Shown: positions 1 to 12,809, numbered from the stretch's first letter. The stretch: 64,000 bases of DNA from Phocoena phocoena (GCF_963924675.1 NC_089222.1:140607281-140671280), one strand, 5' to 3'. The notes: generated by a model from the sequence alone, not told the origin. A program made the numbers and translations.

Positions 1-600
1 TCCCCCGAGAGTGGAGGAGGGATGTGGGGAAGTCACAGGATGGGGGTGGGGACCGGGGGGCCGCGGACACTGAGCCTCTGTAGCTTGGAGAGCACAGCAA
101 ACGTTTACTAAGAGTCCACGTTGCCGCGTGCAGTAGAAGAAGATAGAATCATGAGGCCGAGCCGCAGTCCTAGGAGAGCCCAGCAGTCTTGTAGAAAGGG
201 TTAAAGAAAATGCAGTACAACGCTGAGGATGTCAACTTCTTTAGTCCGGGAAGGCAGTCCAGGCCGGCGATGACTTAGCCGGATAGGAAGGCGGATGGGA
301 GGAAGTGGGCAATAGACACGCAGCAGCCCAGTCCCTTGAGGGACACCCGGGGCGGAGCGAGGGGGGGGAACCATGCGTCACTAGGATGCTCTTGGAAGAC
401 AGTAGTAGGATTTGAGGCTGGAGCAGTGCACAAGGGTCCAGAAAATTCCCTTAATGCCGTGGTAGGCTGCGGATTCATTCACTCGGCATAGCCAACGAGC
501 CCTATTCGGAATCCTAAGGTACAACAGCGAGCAAAATACTGTCCTCGTGGAGAGGACATTGTAATCCCAATTCCTACGCAGTAGAATAACAACCACAGCA
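1..600. other. Single-copy, moderately GC-rich edge
   Basis: No gene or known repeat is recognised. GC and CpG are above the intergenic average, with a G-rich start and a GGGGCGGAGC run at 350-359. By synteny the BRWD1 promoter should lie near or beyond this edge, so this may be its shore (inference). Confidence 0.4.
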
Positions 601-609
601 TAGAAAAGT

Positions 610-835
610 TAAAGGTAGTGGTTTAGAGCAGACCCTGGAGTGGGACTGACCCTGGGCCATGCCGGGCTGTTCAGTGTGTGACTTCGAGCAAATCACAACC
701 TCTGAGCCTCAATTTTCCTCACTTGTAAACTGTAGATAATATTTGTGCCTACTTCATAGGGTTGTGAGGGTGTAATGGGTTAATATGTGTTCTTAGCCTA
801 CAGCAAGCACCCTGTACGTGCCAGCTTTTAATTAT
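610..835 (+). repeat. MIR SINE (ancient)
   Basis: Diverged MIR core: AGTGGTTTAGAGCAGACCC, TTCGAGCAAATCACAACC, CTCACTTGTAAACTG, CATAGGGTTGTGAGG. Confidence 0.75.
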
Positions 836-1430
836 TTAGACACCACATAGCAAAAGTTTTTATATATGTTTGTAAGGGAGCGATCCAAACGTGTTTGAAC
901 GAGTGCATCAGCAGTCTTTTCTTGTATCTGTTGGTTCAGCAAACACTGATGGGGATTGAGATGAAGGAATGAGCTACAGCTTTGCCATCCAAGATTTCAG
1001 TGTCTTTTAGGAGAAATGATGCTTACATCGTTGCAAAGAATGACAAGAAGGAAGGTTAACCCACCTGTGGGAGGGGGAGATGGTAGAAGTTTGAGTCTTC
1101 AGTGTGTGGAAAGGGATTCCAGGTACATGAACAACAGAGGGCCAAGACATGAATAACATTCCAGGTTTAAGGAATTCAAGTTTAATATGACTACTTGGGG
1201 TGACTTTGGAAGTATGAATGGGACCCATTAAATCAAAGTTTAAATTGGGGGGGGGAGTTAAAATTGGGAACAACTGAAGGGTTCAAAGCCAGAAAGGATT
1301 CTTTTCATTGTAGGATAGATTTGACAGGGTTAAGACCAAGAGGCAGGAAAATCACTTAGTCGACCCCGAAAATAGGAAAGAGATGAGATGCATTAGGGCA
1401 ATCATTGTAAAGATGGAGAGAGAGATGGGT
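836..1430. other. Single-copy intergenic DNA
   Basis: Nothing recognised apart from low-complexity G runs near 1,246. Confidence 0.5.
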
Positions 1431-1448
1431 TCAGAAATAGGAAGTTCA

Positions 1449-1807
1449 GGGCTTCCCTGGTGGTGCAGTGGTTAAGAATCCACCTGCCAAGGCAGGGGAC
1501 ACGGGTTCGAACCCTGGTCTGGGAAGATCCCACATGCCACGGAGCAACGAAGCCCTTGTGCCACAACTACTGAGCCTGCGCTCTGGAACCCACGAGCCAC
1601 AACTTCTGAGCCCACATGCCACAACTACTGAAGCCCGCGTGCCTAGAGCCCATGCTCCACAACAAAAGAAGCCACCGCGATGAGAAGCCCGCGCACTGCA
1701 ACGAAGAGTAGCCCCTGCTCGCCGCAACTAGAGAAAACCCGCACACAGCAACGAAGACCCGATGCAGCCAAAAATAAATGTAAGTAAAATAAATTTTAAA
1801 AAGAAGC
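1449..1807 (+). mobile_element. CHR-type tRNA-Glu SINE, form A (CCACAACTACTGAGCC body)
   Basis: Full length, with a tRNA-like head (B-box GGGTTCGAACCC), the body and an A/T-rich tail. It is bounded by a perfect 18-bp target duplication TCAGAAATAGGAAGTTCA at 1431-1448 and 1808-1825. It is the clearest complete example of this form. Confidence 0.95.
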
Positions 1808-1825
1808 TCAGAAATAGGAAGTTCA

Positions 1826-2734
1826 ATCAGTAAGATGAGGTTGAAGTGGAATGAGAGGAAAAGTCACAAAAATCTCAAGTTTGGGGCTTAGTAGGTCAAG
1901 GTTGTGCCACCAACTGAGATAGGGCATCCAGGCTAGTTAAATTGTTACGATGGATAACTACTTGGAACAACTTGATTAGTTGAAGTTACAGCGCATATAT
2001 TCCTGTGGGACAGTATGAGCTGATGCTACAAGATTACCAAAGTTAGCAAATAACAAAGACATGAAGAGGAGAGAATTTAACCTTTCAGAGATAGACGAAG
2101 GAGTTGCATACTTCATTTTGTAGCAAAATCATAAAAGTAAAAGCCCCAAAACATGGTACAAGAATTTATATCCCAAGCACTGGTCATTGTCCAAAACTGC
2201 AATTCTGGTGTGGGCAGCATGGTAACCATTACAAGAGGTCAGAAAAGATGACAGGAGTTTTCCCTTGTACAAGCCCTACTAGTTCCTTTACAACTTACCC
2301 TGACGTCCATGACAAGCACTGTTCCTAGGTTTGGAATAGAGACGCAAGGATTTCTGACAAGAGGCAGAATATCTTCCCCCTTCAGCTGTCAAGTGACAGA
2401 AACCCAGATTTGACTCCCACTTACAGACAATGAAGAGGAGGAAAGGGGAGAAAACTGTCCATCAGCAACTCCATAGTTGGGACCTGCCTTATTTGAAGTG
2501 GTCTCCAAATAAGGCGAGAATCATGTTTGGATCCCTCACGCAATTGAATCCAAGCCATCCCAAATGCACACACTAAGGTTTGCTTTTGGGTAAATGGAAA
2601 TAGCTTTTGAATTTCACCACAGGAAAGCTACATGGAAAACTAAATTATCGAAAAAGTGCTTTGTAAGCAAGGGTTGGAAGATCTTAATGGCTGGTGACAT
2701 CAGCTATAATGCTGTCACCCATCTCCACTAAAAG
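1826..2734. other. Single-copy intergenic DNA
   Basis: No coding, RNA or repeat feature is recognised. The open frame at 2,104-2,328 has no recognisable motif. Confidence 0.5.
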
Positions 2735-3150
2735 GGAACTACTATGATGTTTTAGTCCTTGGCAAGCATCCTGGATACACGTCACTGATCTTCACAACGG
2801 TCAGGTGCTCTTAATACGCTAACTTCACAACTGAGAAAGCCGAGGCCAAGAGAGACTGAGAAGCGCCCAAGGACATGTAGCTGCAAGCCGGGTGGGACAG
2901 CACTACCTTAAACTGAGCACAAGCACTGCAGAATGCTTTCTGCCCTCGCCGCATTTCATAAAGGAGGAAATCGGACCCAAAGACCAGGGGGCCTAGACAA
3001 GATCACACAGCTAGTACATGAGAGAGCTGAAATTTGAAAATGCATAATACGTGCATTATCTCACCACAGGCAAGTCTGAGCTAGACTCTATTATTCTCAT
3101 TTTAAGAATGAGGAAACTGAGGCTTAGAAAGTTTAAGAATTTGCCTAAGG
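2735..3150 (-). repeat. MIR fragments
   Basis: Reverse MIR phrases occur at least twice: CAACTGAGAAAGCCGAGGCC, ATCACACAGCTAGTACATG, AATGAGGAAACTGAGGC. Confidence 0.65.
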
Positions 3151-3729
3151 ATGAATCATCATAAAAAAAAAAAATTCAGTGGGGCCTTCCAAGTCACCAT
3201 TTAGGAGTCACAAAGGTATTAAGTGTGAAAAGCACATCTGGAAAATGGTGAGCAAACCAGACTGTTTCCAACAGTTCACATAGGAGAGTGGTCCAAAATG
3301 AGGATTAAAGAGTAGATTAGGGTCAATTTTAACAGTAAAAAATGAGGTCGGTCTGTGAGCAGTGGAGATTATGCAAAGGAAATTATATACATCATTCAGA
3401 TTCTAATATCAATATGTTAATGCAAGTGTCCATTATTAACTGAATTTAGATTCAGCTAGCAGACATCAATGATGCAGGCACAGTATCAGGGATACTGAGG
3501 GATGTAAAAAAGTAGATGACGTTGGACTTACAGAACAACGATACCACAAAACTGAATCAGCACATGGAAGTGAATTCAAGTGCACCCAAAGCCCTGCATC
3601 ATTTCATTCATTTAACAAAAACTGAATTTCTGTAAGGCGGGCACCATGTGGTAAACACTGGCTCCCGGGCTTCCGTAAGATAAATCCCTAGAAATAGAAG
3701 AGTTAACATCTTGAGAGACTTCCAGAGGA

Positions 3730-3955
3730 CTTTTTTTTTTTTTTTTTGGCTGTTTTGGGTGTTTTTTGCTGCATGCAGGCTTTCTCTAGTTGCGGCGAGC
3801 GGGGGCTACTCTTCGTTGCGGTGCACAGGCTTGTCATTGCAGCGGCTTCTCTTGTGGAGCACAGGCTCTAGGCGCGCGGGCTTCAGTAGTTGTGGCTCGC
3901 GGGCTCTAGAGCGCAGGCTCAGTAGTTGTGGCGCATGGGCTTAGTGGCTCCGTGG
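3730..3955 (-). mobile_element. SINE form A, 5'-truncated
   Basis: Begins with a T run and the GCTGCATGCAGGCTTTCTC tail module. The tRNA-like head is missing. An 11-bp duplication CTTCCAGAGGA flanks it (3719-3729, 3956-3966). Confidence 0.9.
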
Positions 3956-4329
3956 CTTCCAGAGGATTTTAAAAGGAAAAATGAATGAAGGTGTCTGACT
4001 TTGGGATCAGCCCCTAGTCACTCGCAGACCTTGCATCTAATTCCCAAGGCCCTTCCTCCCCTTTCCGGCAGTGTCACCTTTCTCTCAGGGCCTCTTCTTC
4101 CCTCTAAGTCTAACCCAGCCAGCTGTCCCCTTAATGCAACTTGTCCCTGCCTCCCTCAACAAATTGTTTCCACATTTATCTCTTGCCTCTCCAGTTCTGC
4201 CTCTCCCTTGTTGTTGGCTTCGGTCCCTAGTGTTCCCACATTGCAGGCATTGACCCATGTCCGTCTCCAAGACTTACCAGTTCTTCCTTTGAAATGTTTC
4301 TCAGGGCGTTGCAGAAAACACAGGTTGGA

Positions 4330-4560
4330 CATGACCTTGGGAATGTGGGAGCCAGACTCAGAATGCCCCTGTGTTTCAACACCACTTACTAGTTGAGCAA
4401 CTTTTCTGTGGCACAACGTTTGTTTTTGGTTTTTTAATCATCTTTAAAATGGGGATGACAGCTAACAGATAACACATGTTGAATGTTTCTATATCCTGGG
4501 CACTGTGCTAAACCACTGACGTGTATTCTTTCACGCTCATGCAATGGCTGGCGTTGTTTG
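4330..4560 (+). repeat. MIR fragment
   Basis: ACTTACTAGTTGAGCAAC, TCTTTAAAATGGGGATGAC and CTGGGCACTGTGCTAAACC match MIR/L2-type ancient repeats. Confidence 0.55.
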
Positions 4561-5539
4561 GGAGTTCTGCCAGAGAGGATGCCTGTAAAATTCTTTGAAC
4601 AATGCCTCTCTCTCAGCATGACGCCATCACAGAAAAATGAGTATCTTTCTCTCCATTCCCTCGGTCACCAAAGAGCCTCCTCCTTGACTCCCCGCCCAAT
4701 TAATCCTATCACGACTTTTACATTTCCCGAAGCACAACTTGGCATATTCTCTAATCAAGCCGTTCTTGGTCCCTATCACCTAAAGCTGAACTCCTGGCTT
4801 GTTTTGAAAGCTGGGTGGGCTTTCAAGGGGGGCTATCCAGGCTCTACGCTCCCCCGCACTGCCCCTGCTGCACTCCCAGCTGACTGCACTAACAGTTAAG
4901 GGCTCTCTTGCCCTCTGGCTTCATCCAGTAAGAGGCCCCAGCGGGAGATGGCAAGGGTGGGTTTCTATTTTCCCAGCTCCCTTCCTGCCAAGCTGTAGGT
5001 TAGTGGCGGCTACTGTTCCTCTCCTGGAGGCCACAGTTCACGAGGGACAGCCCTCTTTCCACACAGCAACGATCTCGGGGTTTTGATACCCCTACCTTCC
5101 CTGGCCCCCAGGACTTGGACTTGTCTTCTGAGTCAGATGGCCATTGGAGGCAGCCCAGGGTGCTGTGCCATCCTTTGCTGATTTATTTTAACCGCCCACA
5201 CCCTCGTAAATAGCATCATTAATGCTCCTCAACTATCCCAGCAGATTATGCATTCTGTTTTCTTCCAGAACTCTGATAGGTACTAATTCTCTCCGTAATG
5301 ACTCCTACCCTCCACTGTAACCCCTGTGGCTGTTCAGAACACCTGCTCTCCAGGTCTCCCCTCTGCTCCCATATTTCTTCCTTGTCTGTATATATCTGTC
5401 CTCTAGCCTGAAAGAATCCATCTAGATCCCCAAACTCCTTCCTTCACAGAACCTTTCTTACATCATTTGGGTCCTGGTTAATCTCATTTCAAAAATCTTA
5501 GAATCATCTGTCTTTTCTATCACATGTGCAATCCATCAG

Positions 5540-6275
5540 TAAGCCCTGATGAGCCCACCTTCAGAGGAGATCTTGAATCTAACCACTTCTCACCCAGATG
5601 AGCACAGCAACCTCCTAAATGTCTTCCTCCTTCTGTCTTCATCCTGTTACCGCCCATTCTCAACAGGCAGCTGAAGGATCCTTAAAACCAGTCAGGTCTG
5701 CCCTCCTCTCAAAACACTCTGATGGTTCCCATCTGACTCAGAGGAGAAGCCCAAGTCCCAGAGGCCCCAAGGAGCTGGCCTTCCTGGTACTTCTCTGACC
5801 TCTTGTCCCACTGTTCTCCCCTCCTTTGACTCTGCTCTGACTACACCGGCCACCTTGTTGTGCCAGGCACGCTGCTGCCTCAGGGCCTTTGTACTTGCTG
5901 TTCCTTCTGCCAGAACCCTCTTCCCCTAGAAAACTGCATGGCCCAGTCCCTCTCTTCCTTTAAGTCTTGGCTCAAATGTTACCTTTCCAGAGAGACCTTC
6001 CCTGACTACCCTAAATAAAAGTAAAACTTACCCTCACTCTGCACCCCCATTTCCCCTTTCTCCTTCCTGCTTTCTTTTTTCCTTAGTACTTTCGACCTTC
6101 TAACCTACTGTGAAATTTGCTCATCTCTTTTGTTTATTGCCTGTTTCCTCCCACTCTATGAGGGTAGGCAGAGATTTGTGTGTCTTGCTCTCTGAAATCC
6201 CTCTAGAGCTACAACCAAGCCTAACATATGGTAAGTACACAATAAATAGTTGTTGGATGTTTAATGAAAAATTCC
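5540..6275 (+). repeat. L2 LINE 3' end
   Basis: Long L2 match: CTGCTGCCTCAGGGCCTTTG, CTTGGCTCAAATGTTACC, AGACCTTCCCTGACTACCC, AACATATGGTAAGTACAC, AATAAATAGTTGTTGGATG. Confidence 0.8.
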
Positions 6276-6309
6276 TTTTGACCAGACAGTTCCTCAATAT
6301 GAGATAGTT

Positions 6310-6778
6310 ATGCTCTCAACATTCACTCATAAACCTTTTGGATGGTGTGGTGGTTAGACCTGGGGACAGCCCACAAAGTCCTCTTGGCTCATAACATACC
6401 TGGAGACCTGGCCCCCAGCCCGGGCTGTTGCCATGAAGACAAGGCCAGCACGGGTAGAGCTTGGAAGGCCGGGAATGCCTTGTCCCTCTCCAGGCCCCAA
6501 CTCACAGTGACCCCGTGAGGGAAGGACCTCCTGGCTTCCCTCAAAGGCAGGAAGAAAATAAAGTTTCAAGAGATGAAGGTGAGTGGAAAGAGAATTTTCA
6601 GGAACAGGATTGGAGGCTGCTTTGGGGAGAGGACTGAGCGCTCCAGGGATGGAACATTCTGTCATGCCTTTCCCGTGGGCGTGGCGTGGCCTCTGCCTCC
6701 CTGACCACATGGCGCCCCGTGCCCCCGGGACCAGCTGGCTCACCCCCACCGCCAGCAGCCTCCGGCCTGAGCCCCAGC
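6310..6778. other. Single-copy GC-richer block left of the LTR
   Basis: Opposing open frames of about 150 codons overlap here, as expected from GC content. Neither has a family motif. No splice or promoter signal is convincing. Confidence 0.4.
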
Positions 6779-7596
6779 TGAAACCGTGCACCTCAGATTG
6801 GGACTTGGAGCCACGTGCCGGGACTCAACCCAGCCTAAAGCCAGATTTGGACTTGAACCCGGCCAAAACCCACAGTCTTCCAACTGAGATCACATACCTG
6901 GTTTCAGGACTTAATGAAGCTCAGGTTCTTGATGTCTCATCGCAGAAAGTACTCAGCGGGAGACAAAGTGATCGGTTAGAAGTGGATTTATTTAGAGAGA
7001 AACACACTCCACAGAGTGTGGGCCATCTCAGAAGGTGAGAAAGGCACCAGGGTATGGGGGTTGTCAGTTTTTATAGGGGTGGGTGATTTCATAGGCTAAT
7101 GAGGGGGAGGAGTATTCCAGCTATTTTAGGAAGGGGCGGGGTTTCCAGGAATTGGGCCACTGCCCACTTTTTTTTTTTTTTTTTGCGGTACGCGGGCCTC
7201 CCACTGTTGTGGCCTCTCCCGTTGAGGAGCACAGGCTCCGGATGCGCAGGCTCAGCGGCCGTGGCTCACGGGCCCAGCCGCTGCGCGGCATGTGGGATCT
7301 TCCCGGACCGGGGCACGAACCGGCGTCCCCTGCATCGGCAGGCGGACTCCCAACCACTGCGCCACCAGGGAAGCCCCTGTCCACTTTTTGATCCTTACGG
7401 TCGGTCTTGGAACTGTCATGGGGCCTCTGGGTGCGTCATTTAGCTTGCTGATGTGAGCGTATACAGAGGCTCAAGGTCTAGTGGACGTGACTTGTCTGCC
7501 GTCTTGGACCCATTTGTTTCTAATCAGTTTACGTCATGTCCTCGGGCTGTGTCATTCTTTCAAAGGTTGTGCCCTGCCTCCTTCCCTCCTGTTTCA
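6779..7596 (-). mobile_element. Second copy of the same ERV1-like solo LTR, carrying a SINE
   Basis: It aligns along its whole length to the LTR at 17.26 kb: the same TGAAAC...GTTTCA ends, TATAAAAA near 7075 and AAATAAA near 6990. It has about 30 bp extra near its left end and a form-B SINE at 7173-7377. The flanking 4-mers (CAGC/CAAG) no longer match cleanly. No viral coding sequence is seen. Confidence 0.85.
7173..7377 (-). mobile_element. SINE form B (GGGCCCGTGAGCCATGGCC body) inside the LTR at 6.8 kb
   Basis: Full-length reverse copy flanked by CTGCCCACTTTTT and CTGTCCACTTTTT (one mismatch). Confidence 0.92.
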
Positions 7597-9479
7597 CAAG
7601 ACAGAAAGCACCCCCTCCCCCCTCCCCCATTCTCCAGCCTCTCCCCTCAAGCAGGCACCGCCTTCTGGGGTTTCCTCGGGGTTTCCTCAGGGCTTCCTCA
7701 GGCAAAGATGAGGAGACCAAGGAAACTGGCTTCGGGGCCCGCCCGACAGATGAGCCTCTGGAGCTGCTGGGAGGGAGCGGAAGCCCCGGGCAGGAGGAAG
7801 TCTGTAAAGAGGAAAGGACGAAGGGTGGAGGCTGGGGTTGAAGGAGGGCTCCAGGGACCCCGGGTCACCTCGCTGGGGAATACTGCCCTCCTGAGTAGTG
7901 TAGGTGGAGTGTAAGCTGGGTGCCTAAGGGAAGACTTCCCGTTTTCTGTGATGATGTTTGACACCTAATTGCAGTAATAACTTCCCTGTTTATAACCTGG
8001 AGAAAGCTTCCTGGTCGCTCATTTTCACTTACGGGCAAGTCTGGCCTAGAGCAGGTCAAGAAACCCACAGTCTAACACAAAATAATGTTAATTAAAAAAA
8101 AAATTAAAGCCACCAAAGGTTTAAGATATGAATGATGGCAATGATGAGGTTAAGATAATGTTTGAATTAAGAACCCAGAATCTTTCTAGCTACGTGAGAG
8201 GGAAAGACTTTATCAACCTACTCCCCATAGGACCCAGCCTAACCTCCAGAAGAACTGGGCTTTGTGTGGGGTTAGACAGGGGTTGGTTTCTTTCTCCAGG
8301 CCTTTAAGAGAGCAGAGGCTAGAATACTGACCAGCCCATGGATTCGTACCACTCACATAGAGGAGATAACGAAACAAAATTAATGCAGTCATAGGTAGTG
8401 TGAGAATTATCCCAAAGTGGGTATGTTCATTACAATTTTGTGAATAGATTTATTTTCCATAACAAGATGGAATTTCCTACAACAAACCGATTAGACAAGC
8501 TTTGCCAAAATCTAACCTCACAAAGGTTACACATCCCACAGAATTTAATTATAAAGACTTTGCAGCGAGCAGAATATGACAAAAGAACATCTTGCTCTTT
8601 GCAGTAAAATATTTAAAAACTCAATTTTATGATGACAAGGTACACTATAAATTAAACGTTTACCTTGATACAGATCTTGGTCCGACATGGCTAACACTTT
8701 CTAATTAGTAACTGGAATTACTAGAATATAAGTTCTTCAGCTCTCTCTTTTTTTCTTTATAAAAAAAGAATAATGACCAGCCCAATACTCTGAATTCTCT
8801 ACAATCTTACAGCCTTTCAAGGATTCTAACTGCATGGTTGTCTCATTAAGATGGGGATGGATTGACCTATAGGTATAAAGTTCCCCCAGTGGCAAAGAAC
8901 ACAGAACTAAACTTTGCCAGCTACATAAAGCAGGAGACACACAAGCTACCTGCTTGCTACCAGCCAAGCACAGCTTTCAGAGCTTCCTAAGTTCCCCACA
9001 AGAGCCTAGAACCAGCAAAGATTCCATCAGGTGGAAGAAGGTATTTATTTTTTGCCATTCTCCTCGTTGTTGTTTTTTTTTTGTTTTTTAAAAACCTTTC
9101 TGATGCTCTTTCCCACCTGACACTTGAAGCTTTAATGCCCTGCCACCAAGTACAAAACACCCCAGTCGTCTTCTGAATGCATGTATTTTAACACACCATT
9201 GGCATGCACCTTCATTTGACCCAAGGGACATTATGTCACAGCCTAAAATAAATAGACAGTTAACACTTGCATCATTTTAAGAATCAACCAAGGCATGCAT
9301 GAAGTACCTACATTCATCTGATCCCTCAGCTTCATTCCAGAGCTGAACTTTACCCCGTCGCCAGTTCCTGGGGCATAGGGTGTTGGGAGGCGGGATCAGA
9401 GGTTGCAGAATAACAAGGAGGTCAGGGACAGGGGTAAGGGGCAGCCTCAGGAATGGGAGGGATGCGGATGGAGCAGAAC
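7597..9479. other. Single-copy intergenic DNA
   Basis: A pyrimidine-rich then GC-rich stretch (7.6-7.9 kb) is followed by ordinary A/T-rich DNA. No gene seen. Confidence 0.5.
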
Positions 9480-10240
9480 GGTGTTTCTGCAGTACCTGGG
9501 GAAGCTGAGTGTATGCAAACCCCGTGACCCGGCAGTCCCATTTCTCAGATTACACACAGCAGAGATGCATGTTTGTGTTCATCAGAAGACACGTGCAAGT
9601 ATGTTCATGGCAGAACTACTTATCATAGTTCCCAACCGGAAGACATCCAAATGCCCAACAACTGTAGAATGGATAAAGAAACTGAAATTTATTCATAATA
9701 CTGGTAAACTATACAGAAGTGAAAATGGATGTTCAACATAAACGACTCATAAGGATTGAGCAAAAGAAATCAGACGGACACAAGCGAATTCCCTGGCGGT
9801 CCAGTGGTTGGGACTTTGCCTTCCAGCGCAGGGCGTATGGGCTCAATACCTGGTCGGGGAGCTAAGATCCCACATGCCTTGTGGCCAAAAAACCAAAACA
9901 TAAAAACAGAAGCAATATTGTAACAAATTCAATAAAGACTTTAAAAATGGTCCACATCAAAAAAAAAAAAAATCTGACACAAAAGAGTGCATACTACATA
10001 ATTCCATCGATATGCAGTTCAGAACCAGGCAAAATGAGCCTGTGGCATTAGAAGTTAGGACAGTGGTTGCCTTTGGGGGTGGAGAGAGTGACGGGAAGGA
10101 CACTTCTGGATTTTGGAGTATGCTCTGTTTCTTAATCTGGGATGTATTATTCACTTGGTGAAAAATTCATTCATCCATATGCTTATGACTTATCCACTTT
10201 TCTAAATAGATGTTACATGTTGATTAAAAGTTTACATTAG
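9480..10240 (+). repeat. L1 3' end, split by a SINE
   Basis: ATGTTCATGGCAGAACTAC, ATGGATAAAGAAACTG, AGAAGTTAGGACAGTGGTTG. It is interrupted at 9,784-9,960. Confidence 0.8.
9784..9905 (+). mobile_element. SINE form C (short) inside an L1 tail
   Basis: GAATTCCCTGGCGGTCCAGTG head with a short GCCTTGTGGCC tail. It splits the L1 3' end (GACACAA recurs on both sides). Confidence 0.85.
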
Positions 10241-10279
10241 AAGAAAAGAAACAAGGAAAAACTTCCATGGTGCCTGTGG

Positions 10280-11095
10280 CAGTCAGATTAAAGGCTTCCC
10301 CAAAATACCCACATCCTAACCCTGAGAATTTTTGAATACATTATGTTACACAGCAAAAGGGATTTTGCAGATATGATCTAGTTAAGCACCAGGATCCAGA
10401 TCAGGAGCCTATCCTCAATTACCCAGGTTGGCCGATGCAATCACAAGGGTCCTTATCCAAAGAAAGCAAGAGTCAGAGTCCAAGAGGAGGAAAGCAGAGG
10501 TTAGAGACGTGCTTTGAAGTTGGAGGCAGGAGCCGCAGGCCAAGTAATGTGGGCGGCTAGAGGCTGGAAAAGGCCCGGAAACTCACCCTCGCCCAGAGAG
10601 GCCAGACAGAGCACAGCTACCCCCAGCACCTGGGCTTTGACCCATTGAAACTCATTTTTTTTCCTTAAAAATTTTATTTATTTATGTTTGGCTGCGTTGG
10701 GTCTTCGTTGCTGTGCACGGGCTTTCTCTAGTCGTGACGCCCAGGGGCTTCTCACTGCGGTGGCTTCTCGGTGTGAAGCACAGGCTCCAGGCGCACGGGC
10801 TTCAGTAGTTGCAGCATGCAGGCTCAGTAGTTGTGGCTCGTGGGCTCTAGAGAGCAGGCTCAGTGGTTGTGGTGCACGGGCTTCGTTGCTCTGCGGCATG
10901 GGGGATCTTCCGGGGCCAGGGCTCGTGTCCCCTGCATTGGCAGGAGGATTCTTAACCACTGTGCCACTAGGGAAGTCCCTGAAACTCATTTTTGACTTCC
11001 GACCTCCACAACTATATAAAATAATAAATCTGTGTTAAGCTGCTGTTTGTGATCATTTATTACAGCAGCTATAGGTGCCAGAAGCAACTTTTAAG
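10280..11095 (+). mobile_element. MaLR (MLT1-like) LTR, split by a SINE
   Basis: Recognisable MLT1 phrases: CCCACATCCTAACCC, TTTTGCAGATATGATCTAG, GGGTCCTTATCC, and the 3' part GACTTCCGACCTCCACAAC with ATAATAAATCTGTG. A form-A SINE interrupts it at 10,660-10,979. Confidence 0.75.
10660..10979 (-). mobile_element. SINE form A inside MaLR LTR
   Basis: Full-length, with a perfect 14-bp duplication TGAAACTCATTTTT at 10646-10659 and 10980-10993. Confidence 0.95.
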
Positions 11096-12545
11096 ATCCT
11101 AATAATCAACTCCAGTAACGTAATTAATAATTTGCCATAGTTACATGAAACTATTTAATTCATCATTCAAAAATTCCAGACTGGAAAAAATAGCTCTCTT
11201 CCCTCTCAGCTTAATTAGATAATTCTCAAAAGTAGGTTCAGCTGTGACTCCAAGGTATTTAAAGATGAATGATCAAGTTATTTCCATCTGGCCACTTAGT
11301 TGTTTTCTGTTTTTTTGGTTTTTTCTTTCTTTGTTTGGTTTTTAAGTTTGGGCTTCTATCAATAATCGGGGTTCGATCACAGAAAGCAAACCACTGGGTA
11401 CGTAACAAGGATCTGACCTTCTGCAATTGTGGAAGCTGGTTAAACGGTCTCTGTAAAGCTATCCTCTTGCTTTCTAACGCTGGAGCCTGACGTCCACAGG
11501 GCAGGCAGTCGGAAAGAGAAAAAACTGTTCATAAAGTGGGTAGAAGGAGGACAGACAAATCCAGAGACAGAGGGGAACCGATGTCAGCTCACCGCCAGGC
11601 TCCAAATTTGAGGATGTGGTGTCCTGTGAGAGAAGGTAAAGCACTCTTTGTCAAAGAGCTAAGTCACATCTGGAGCACCTGGGGCGAGAAAAGAGTAGCT
11701 CCGGGGAGGCTGGGCCAGCAAGTAACCCATGCAGGTGAACTCCAACAGCACCTGGGTGCCTTGCATAGTCCTGCTGAGTGTAAACCACCTCAGGGCTCTG
11801 GCTCCACCCCTCCCTTCCCAATCAGACGCAGAATGTCTTTTGTAGCCCCACCCCCATCCCCCGCAAGGAAAACACACAGAGAGGAGAATTCTGGGAAATG
11901 CTGTTCAGCTCACCAGGTCGGCCGGCTCATTACAAAGCCACCAGTGGCTGTGCTCTTACTAGCTGGCATCCCTTGGGGAAAATCCCTTCACTCCATCTGA
12001 AAGATGGAAACTGTAATAATTTCGCAGGGACCTTCTTGAGACTTAAAAGAAATAATATATGTTCTCGACACCATGCCTAGAATATAAGACACTCAAATTT
12101 TTGTTGAATGAGTTCATTGATCCTTAGATGCTCAAAGAATATACTTTTGGTCTAAATGTACTTCTGGTGGCTCATAAAGATAATTAGCTCTTTGAAATGG
12201 TACAAGAATTCTTACATGCACATTTAAGATTAGTGGTAACATCATAAATCTTTTATCTATTTCTGGAGGACAAAAATGTCAGAGGACGTGAAGTTGACTC
12301 TGGATTCCACCTCGTACTAGGCACGTGAGCAAGTTAGATGAACATGGTGACTGTGCTGTTAGTGAAAGACAAAAGGGATAGCTCTCACCTCGCAGAGTCG
12401 TGTTATCTTAGAAAATGTGGGTACCTGGCACGTAGCAAAGTGTATAATAAAACCCTTCTTTTTCCCCCTCAATAATGAAAGACTATTTTTGTGGGGTCAA
12501 ATGCAATATGATGTGAAAACATTATTTTTTAAAATTAATTATTAT
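11096..12545. other. Single-copy intergenic DNA
   Basis: No repeat or gene is recognised. A 154-codon frame at 11,536-12,000 lacks any known motif and shows no splice context. Confidence 0.5.
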
Positions 12546-12547
12546 TA

Positions 12548-12791
12548 TTTTTTTTTCGTGGTACGCGGGCTTCTCACTCTTGTGGCCTCTCCCGTTGCGG
12601 AGTACGGGCTCGGGACGCGCAGGCTCAGCAGCCATGGCTCACGGGCCCAGCCGCTCCGCGGCATGTGGGATCCTCCCAGACCGGGGCACGGACCCGTGTC
12701 CCCTACATCGGCAGGCGCACTCTCAACCACTGCGCCACCGGGGAAGCCCAAGGCAGGTGGATTCTTAACCACTACACCACCAGGGAAGTCC
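12548..12791 (-). mobile_element. SINE form B abutting a second SINE head
   Basis: A form-B copy (to about 12,748) is followed by a 43-bp 5' fragment of another SINE (ATTCTTAACCACTACACC to AGGGAAGTCCCTG). This suggests insertion into an existing SINE. Confidence 0.85.
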
Positions 12792-12809
12792 CTGTTTTTT
12801 TACATTTTT

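Noticed and set aside
1449..1530. tRNA-like A/B-box sequences (B box GGTTCGAA)
   Set aside because: These are the tRNA-Glu-derived heads of SINEs, not functional tRNA genes; no complete cloverleaf is present.
11536..12000. 154-codon frame in intergenic DNA
   Set aside because: No recognisable motif, no promoter or splice context, and an opposing frame is open too.
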